From a virus, in IMG/VR virus record IMGVR_UViG_3300004369_000121, positions 1 through 26,698 of that record: a stretch of DNA of 26,698 nt, one strand, 5' to 3'. The translations under genes were made by a program, and so were the position numbers. Positions 4,804 to 13,800 of this stretch are shown in pieces. Within the stretch, counting starts at the first letter, position 1. Every line of letters begins with the position of its first letter. The notes beneath the pieces were generated by a model. The model was given only the letters and a program-made list of their open reading frames with translations. It was not told the DNA's origin and made no database searches.

Positions 4804-7800
4804 ATGATACAAACGGGCTTTGAGAAGAGGGTAAAAGTTCAACAAATAATCGAGAGTCAATTACCAGAATTCATACTTTCAGAAAGTCCAAAGGCAGTAG
4901 ATTTTCTAAAGCAGTATTATATTTCACAGGAATATCAGGGAGGAACTTTAGACCTTACTGATAACCTCGATCAATACTTAAAGTTAGATAATTTAACTCC
5001 CGATGTAATTTTTAGCAACACTACACTTTCCGTTGGCATTACAACCACATCGGAAGTGAGTACTATTGAAGTTTCAAGTACCAAGGGATTTCCACCAGAA
5101 TACGGATTATTTAAAATTGATGATGAAATTTTCACATATACTGGAGTAAGTGGAAATAGTTTTACTGGTTGTATTAGAGGATTTTCTGGAATAACTTCTT
5201 TCAGGACTGATCTAGACTCTGAAGAGATAATATTCAGTGAATCTAAGGCAGCAACACACTCTTCTGGTAACAAAGTAGAGAATTTAAGTGTAGGATTTTT
5301 AAAAGAGTTTTATAAAAAATTAAAGTATCAATTAACCCCGGGTCTTGAAGGTACTGGTTTTGTATCGGATTTGAATGTTAATAATTTTATAAAGGAAGCA
5401 AGAAGTTTATATGAGTCAAAAGGAACTGAAGAATCATTCAAAATTCTATTCAAGGTTCTTTATGGCGTAGATGTAAAGGTAGTTGATTTAGAAAATTATC
5501 TACTTAAACCATCCTCATCTAATTACAGAAGAAGAGAAGTTGTTATTGTTGAAGTTATTTCCGGAGAACCAAATAATTTGGTTGGTCAAACCATAACAAA
5601 ATCGTCAGATTCTAGAACTTCTGCATCAGTATCTGAGGTAGAAATTTTCAATAGACCTGGATTTGGAACATATTACAAACTAGGTTTGTTTATTGGATTT
5701 GATGATATAGATTTAATTGAAGGAACTTTTAATGTTCAAGCAGAAACTAAAGTAATTAATGAAGTATCCGTAGGATCCTCTGTAATTACAGTAGATTCGA
5801 CGGTAGGTTTTCCTGATTCTGGGACAATCATAAGTGGTGATAATATTATTACATATACATCGAAATCAGTAAATCAGTTTTTAGGATGTAGTGGTATTCA
5901 AAATATAATTGAGATAAAGGATAATATAAGAACTAATGAGTACTTCTTTGGATATGAAAATGGAGATATTTCTAAAGAGGTAAGAATTAGAATTACTGGA
6001 GTTTTATCAAAATTTACCCCTAAAGGAGTAGTTAGTTCTTTAGTGGAAGGTCAAAAAATATATGTCGATAATGTTGGAGAAAAAATCCTTAACCTTGGCA
6101 GAACAGAAAAAGAAATTTTAGCAAATAGTTGGATTTATAATACAAGTTCAAGATTTGATGTTGAGAGTCGTGATGACACTACTTTTGTATTAAAGGGTTC
6201 AGTTGATAAGTCTAGTTTAAGAGTTGGCGATTCTGTTGATATTCTTAATGGGACAACTAACACAGTTTTATACAGTGGAGCAATTGTATCTTCAATTGAC
6301 GGTAAAAATTTATCATTAGATAATTTAGTAGGATTTTTAGAAACACAAGAACTCACTTTAAGAAGAAATTTAAGAACTTCATCTAGCACTGGAGTACCAA
6401 TTTCTTTTGGTAATAATTCAATTATTTCTGACGTTCAAAATTTATATACAGATTCTGATTATGCGTATGTTGCGTCAAATTCTCTTCCATCTTCTGATAT
6501 AACTCAGAATACTATAAGTTCTACAATACCATCTCCAACAAAGGATAGTTATATATTAGGTTTTAATTCTACTACATTAAAGTATTCAATAATATCTTTT
6601 GATATTCCTGTAGATTTTATTACTGGAGATGAAATATATTACAGTTCTTCCAATCCTTTGATTGGTCTTCCAGAAGGTAATTATTTTGTAGAAGTTTTAT
6701 CAAACCCAAGACAAATAAAATTATATGGTTCAATATCATTAATCGATGTTGGGGTCAATCTAGAATTCTCTATTCCAGAAGTATCAGCATCACATACTTT
6801 CATATTATACACTCAAAAAGATAATTTTATTCAACCACAAAGATTACTTAAAAAGTTTCCATTAGTCCGAAATATTAAAAACGGAAATGATGTTTTAACA
6901 GAAGAATCATCAACGGTGGGAATGGCAGTTAATGGTGTTGAAATTGCAAGTTACAAGTCTTCGGATAAAATTTATTATGGTCCTATAGACAAAATAAACA
7001 TTTATAATGCAGGAAGAGATTATGATGTAATTAATCTGCCAGTAATTGAAGTTTCTTCACCTCCAGTTGGATATACTACCGCTTTAATTACTGCAGTAGT
7101 TAGTGGTACATTAAAGGAAGTTCAGGTAGATCCACAAGACTTTGATTTGTATAATGTTCTTTCAGTATCTATTTCTGGTGGCAATGGTGATGGTGCTATT
7201 TTAAAACCCGTTTTAGAAACTAGAAATCGTGAAATTGAATTCAGTGCTAGATTAACTTCGGATGGTGGAGGTCTTAATACCACTGATGATACCATCACAT
7301 TTAAAAAACCACACTACTTGACTAGTGGTGATGCAATCATTTATGATAGAAATAATAATAATCCTATTGGCGTAGGAACTTTTGGTGGAAGTAATGAATA
7401 TCAAAATTTGGATTTAAGTTCTGGTTCTGTATACTATGCTGAAGTTGTCGATACAACAAAAATAAAACTGTATGATTCTCTCTCAAATTATAATAGTGGA
7501 ATTAATACAGTAGGATTCACAACAACATCTCAGGGTATTCATAAGTTTAAATTATATAATACTAAGAAGACACTCAAAGAAATTAAAGTTATAAGTCCTG
7601 GATCAGGATATGAAAACAGAAAGTTAAAAGTAAAATCCGAAAACATTAATCCTGTAGATGATACTATAACATTTGAAAATCATGGTTTTAGTCATGGTGA
7701 TATTATCGCATATACTACCGATGGTTCTTTAGTCGGTGGATTATCAACATCAGTAAGATATAAAATTATAAAAATATCTGATAATAAATTTAAACTCGCA

Positions 7801-10800
7801 AATGTTGGTGTTGGCGCTACAGATGATACAAATTATCTGAAGAACATTGTCGTAGATATTACTAGTTCTGGTTCTGGGTATCAAAATTTCGCATATCCAG
7901 ATATAGAATTAACTATTAACGCTCAATACGATGGAGTATCGGGAATCATAACAGCAACTCCTGTTGTTAGAGGAGAAATTGTAGATTTATATCTCTATGA
8001 AAAAGGTACAGGGTATGGATCAAACATTCTCAATTTCCAAAAGAAACCACAGTTAACTGTAAAAACTGGTAAAGGAGCAGAATTACTTCCAGTAATTTCA
8101 AATGGTGAAATAGTATCAGTTTACATAGAAACTCCAGGATCTGAATATTTCTCCACCCCAGATTTGGAAGTTGTTGGGGATGGTAATGGTGCAAAATTGA
8201 GAGCGATTACTTCTGGTGGAAAAATTACTAATATTGTTGTATTAAATCCTGGATATGGTTATACTTCGACCAAAACTTTTATTCGTATTCTTTCTGCAGG
8301 TAAAGGTTTAAATTCAAAGATAGATTTGAGGGCTCTTACATTAAACAATCATTACCGTTTCGGAGATGAGATAATTTTAAATAATAATGATAGTTTGGAA
8401 TATGCATTAGTTGGTTATTCTACCTCCAAAGGATCGTCGGAGTTTGGAGATACTGGAAACAATCATTCTCCAATTATTGGATGGGCATATGATGGTAATC
8501 CAATATATGGTGGTTATGGATATACGGATCCTTCAGATTCAGATTCAAACATTAAATTATTGACCAGTGGTTACACATTATCAGCAAGTAATGTTGTCGA
8601 TAGACCATCTGTTTCACTGTTCCCATTAGGTTATTTTGTTGAAGATTATAAGTTTACAAGTTCTTCATCGGATTTAGATGAACATAATGGTAGATATGCA
8701 AAAACTCCCGAATACCCTAATGGTGTTTATGCTTATCATACTTCTCTTAGTTCTAACGGGAAGACCTCAATATTTCCATATTTTATAGGTAATACATATC
8801 GTTCTTTACCAATAGAACAAGATTTGGATCAAAGTTATGATTTTAACAGTTCGAGTTTGATTAGGAATACATTCCCATACCGTGTCAATGAAAAATATTC
8901 AAACAATGATTTTATTGTAGAACCATATGAATATTTGGTTCAGAGTGGAGTTGTGGATTCTGTTACAAAGGGATCTGTAGAAGGTTTTATTATTAATGAT
9001 TCTGGCAGCAATTACCAAATCGGTGATTCTTTAGTTTTTGATAATACTGGTACTAATGGATATGGAATTTCTGCAGAGGTAAAATCTTTAGAAGGAAAGA
9101 CAATTACCGATGTAACAACTACAACTATATCATATGATCCATCTATTTTGATTAGGGATAATCAAAATCAAGTTTCTGTCCATATTTCACCATCTCACGA
9201 ATTTTCAAATAATGATTACATAGCAATATCTGGTCTATCTACTTTTATTTCCGGCATCACAAAAGTTCATAAAATTGGTGTTAGTACCGAATCAACAAGA
9301 TTACTTACGGAAGTTTCAGCAAATTCAACAGTTGGTGTTGTAACTGATATCTTTGTTGTAAATATCCCTCCTAGTGTCTCTGCGGGAACCACTGTTGCTA
9401 TCGGAACAGAGAGAATGTCTGTTCTTAACACTTATCCTCAGAACAGGGTTATAAGGGTTGTTAGAGGGGTTACAGGTACTGCTCATACGGAGAATACCCA
9501 GGTAGATGTATCCCCTGGAAGTTTTACTTTACCAATAAACACAAAATATTTCGAATCTTATTTAAATGATAAGATTTATTTCAACCCAACACAATCTATT
9601 GGTATTGGAACGACTCCTGGTAACTTTGTTAACAATAGTTACTTTATAGGAGACAGGAGTAGAGATCTATCCGTGGAGACACAGAATGTTTACCTCCCCA
9701 ATCATCCATTTAAAACTGGACAACAAGTAACCTTAGAAATACCACCTTCATCTAATACAATCTCTGTTTCTTCCACAGAGACTAGTACATCATTCAATAT
9801 TCCTCAAAGTGGAACTACCGAAACATTATTTGTAATCAAAAAGTCTGATGATTTTATTGGACTTTGTACACAAGTTGGATTGACGACAAACACAAAAGGT
9901 CTATTCTTTATATCATTTACAGAAAATGTAGATTATTTTACAAATTACAAGTATTCTTTAACTTCAAACAAGACTCAAATAACTGCTAAAGCACAAAGAA
10001 TAACATCTAGAGTATCGGTATCAACTGCTCATGGTCTTTTGGAAAAAGATCAGATTAATTTGACTGTAGTTCCTAACCAATCTGTTGGTATTGGAACTTC
10101 AACATCAGTATTTGTAAAATATAATTCATCATTTGATAAGTTGTTGCTAAATCCAGTTGGTTTTACTTCAGACAGTGTAAATGCTTCATCAAATACATTG
10201 ACCATAGCAGATCATGGATTTGTAACTGGCGAAAAAGTATTTTACGATTCTTCAGATGATTTAATATCTGGATTGTCAACTGGTCCATACTATGTCTACC
10301 GTATAGATGATAATACAATAAACTTAACACCTTCTTACTATGATGCAGTATCTTCCCCACCATCCATAGTTAGTTTTGGTTCTACTGGAGGATCTGAGCA
10401 GGAGTTGTCATTAGTTAATCCAAAATTACACCCAACCAAGGGTAATAATTTAGTTTTTGATGTTTCTGATTCTTCTTTGAATGGATATTCCTTAGATTTT
10501 TACTATGATAAAGGATTTAAAAATAATTTTACTTCAATAGGTTCTTCAACATCATTCAATGTTTCTGGTTTTGGTACAGTTGGTGTTACAACAAATGCAA
10601 CAGTAACTTTAAATTATCAAAATAATTTACCAGAAAAAATTTATTATCAAATTTCTAAATCTGGTTTTATCAGCACTTCTGATACAGAAGTTAAAGATTA
10701 CTCTATAATTTCTTTTGTTGATAGCGTTTATAATGGATCATACAATATTATTGGTATAGGAACAACTACATTTGATATTTCTCTAGGAAAAAATCCAGAA

Positions 10801-13800
10801 AATAATAATTATACACAATCTTCTACAGGTACTTTAAAGTATTCCACCCAATCATTAACTGCAAGTGGTGGTGTTAATTCTATAAATCTGCTATTTGGTG
10901 GTATAAACTATGAGAGACTTCCTGAGTTTTTATCCATAACTTCTACTAATGGAGAAAGTGCTGATATTATTACAACATCAAGCACTATTGGTAATCTTAA
11001 TAAATTAACTATTAATGATCCTGGTTTTGATTTTTCTGCCGATAAAACATTAAGTCCAGAAGCATATATTTCTCCAAATATTGTTTTAAATAACAGAGAT
11101 TATATTTCCAGTGTTGATGTAACTTTTGGAGGTTCTGGATATTCTTCAACACCAGATTTGGTAATAGTTAATCCAAATACTGGCACTGAATATAATACAG
11201 GTCTTTTGTTGGCAAAAATTCAAGGAACCGCTATTACATCTGTAGAGATTATTGAATCTCCAAAAGGCATTTCCGAAGTTAAATCTGAAATTTATGCAAT
11301 TAATAATAGTAATGGTATTTCTATTACTAATTGTGATACTTCTTCATCAGGAATTGTAACCTGCACATTAAGTACACCAATTGTTGGTTTTACTACTAGT
11401 CCGTTTGTTGAGGGTGATCTTATTTTTGTTGAAGGAATACAACAGTATTCAACGACAGGGACTGGATTTAATTCAAAAGACTACTCTTACAATTTCTTCA
11501 AAGTAACGGAATATGTAAATTCTAATCCAGCAGTAGTTAAATTTGACATATCACCATATGCTACTAATCCAGGTATAGCTAAAACCATCCAAGGAGGGTT
11601 TGCTACAATTATAAACAAAAAAGTATATCCAACGTTTAACGTAATACAAAAACCAAAACAATTTTCAATTGGCGAAAATATACTTATAAAATTAAATAAT
11701 TCTTATACCAAAGTAGATCTTAAGATTACTCATACTCTGAACGACTCCATAAAAGTTTATGGTTCTTACGATTTGGTAGTTGGTCAGGTAATATATGGAC
11801 AAGATTCTGGATCAGAAGCGACAATTAAATCAATTACAGAAAGTAATGGTACTTTTACAATTGATTATAGTTTAGTCACAGATTTTGGGTGGTCTGATGA
11901 TGTAGGAAAACTGAACAAGGATTATCAAGTTATTCAAGATAATGATTATTATCAGAATCTTTCATATTCAATCAATAGTCCTATAGAATATGATGATTGG
12001 GTTGACCCTGTTAATAGTGTTCTTCACTCCACTGGTCTCAAGAATTTTGCAGACACTAGCATAATATCAAAAGCAACAGTTTCTACTGCACAAACAGGAT
12101 CCTCAAACTCAATTGCAATTTTCGATCTTCTCTCCGAAAATAGAGTGGATACAATTAATATTTTTGACTTTGCTTCAGATGTTAATGTTCTCTCGGGAAA
12201 ATCAAAATTTGTTGCATTACAAAACAAAAAATTAAGTGATTATATTGAATGTAAAACAAATAGAGTCTTAACAATTGACAATTTTAATAATCTGTTTGTT
12301 AATAGTGAGGATGTAAATTCTACTTTGTATAGAGATTTTGAAATTGTATACCCTGGTCAGGGTTATATGAATTATTTGGTACAAATTATAAATCCGAATA
12401 ACACAGATATACAGACAACAGAAATTGTATTATTAGATACTAATTTAGATAATATTGTAATAGGGCAAAAATCATCTTTACATTCTACAGATAATCCCAT
12501 TGCAGATTTACAAATATATAAAGATACTGTAGGAACTCATTATCTCAGATTTGTACCTGTAGATCCATATGATTCCGATTTTGATATCAAGTTTATAAAA
12601 TCTGACTTTAATACTACTGCTTCTGGAGTTGGTACACAATCTATAGGATTTGTTGATTTGGTGGGAATCAACACAACTATTGGTGTTGGTTCAACAGGTG
12701 TAATATATCAGAAGTCTAAAGATACTTTTGAATATTTGATTGCCGAAGTTGAATTATTCAACGAAGTTACAAAAAATAAAACAGTTGTTGATTTGTTTAT
12801 AGACCATGACGATACCGATGTTTATAGATCGGAGTTGTTCTTTGATGGATTTGATTCGACACAATTCTCTTCCAACTTTATTGGAACATTTACTTCAGAT
12901 ATTGATTCTGGAACTGATTTATTCTCTCTTAAATTTGAGAATAACACCGAATTAAATACTGTACGCCTTAGATCTTCAATTGTTGGATTTGGAACAACTA
13001 CGGTAGGAATAGGTACTTATATATTTAAAGCAAGCGGACAACCAGAATCTAGTGTTAGGGCGGCTAGACTGGAGTCTAATTATTCGATATTACCTGGTTC
13101 CGGTATTTCTACAGTTTTAACATATGCCGAATCTGATGTTAGTAGTGTAAAATCTATAGTAAGAGTTTCATACGGTAATACTTCTGCTGTTGGTAAGGTT
13201 TTATTTAATCACAATGGAACTAATACTTATATAACACAATATCCATACTTAAACATCAAGGATAATCTTGGCATTGGTACTTTTGGAGCAGAAATTGATG
13301 GAAGTGATTTTAATTTGATCTTCTATCCAGATTCTGGAATCTCTGATGATATTACAATTCAGTCTTTCAGTCAAATTATACAGACCACCAGTGATTCGGT
13401 TAATACGCCACAAGAATTAACATATGGTAGTGTTAGTAAGAATTTAAATATAACCGAATTTAACTCAGTCAATGGGGACAGAACCAATAGAACAGACTTT
13501 GATTTAAATCATAATAGATATCCAATTTTTGAGAAAACATTTGACCCATCAGTGTCAGTTGTAAACGAAACTGGATTATTTAAAATAGATAATCATTTCT
13601 TCAAGACTGGTGAGCAGTTAATTTATACTCCAAGATCATCATTTATTGGATCTTCATCAACTTCAATGGTGATGTCTGATACGAATATTCTCCCAACGGA
13701 TGTTTATGCTATTAGAATTAATGTAAATGAATTTAAACTTGCAACCAGTTTATTAAATGCAAACGCTGGAATAGCAGTAACATTTAATTCTGCAGGAAGT

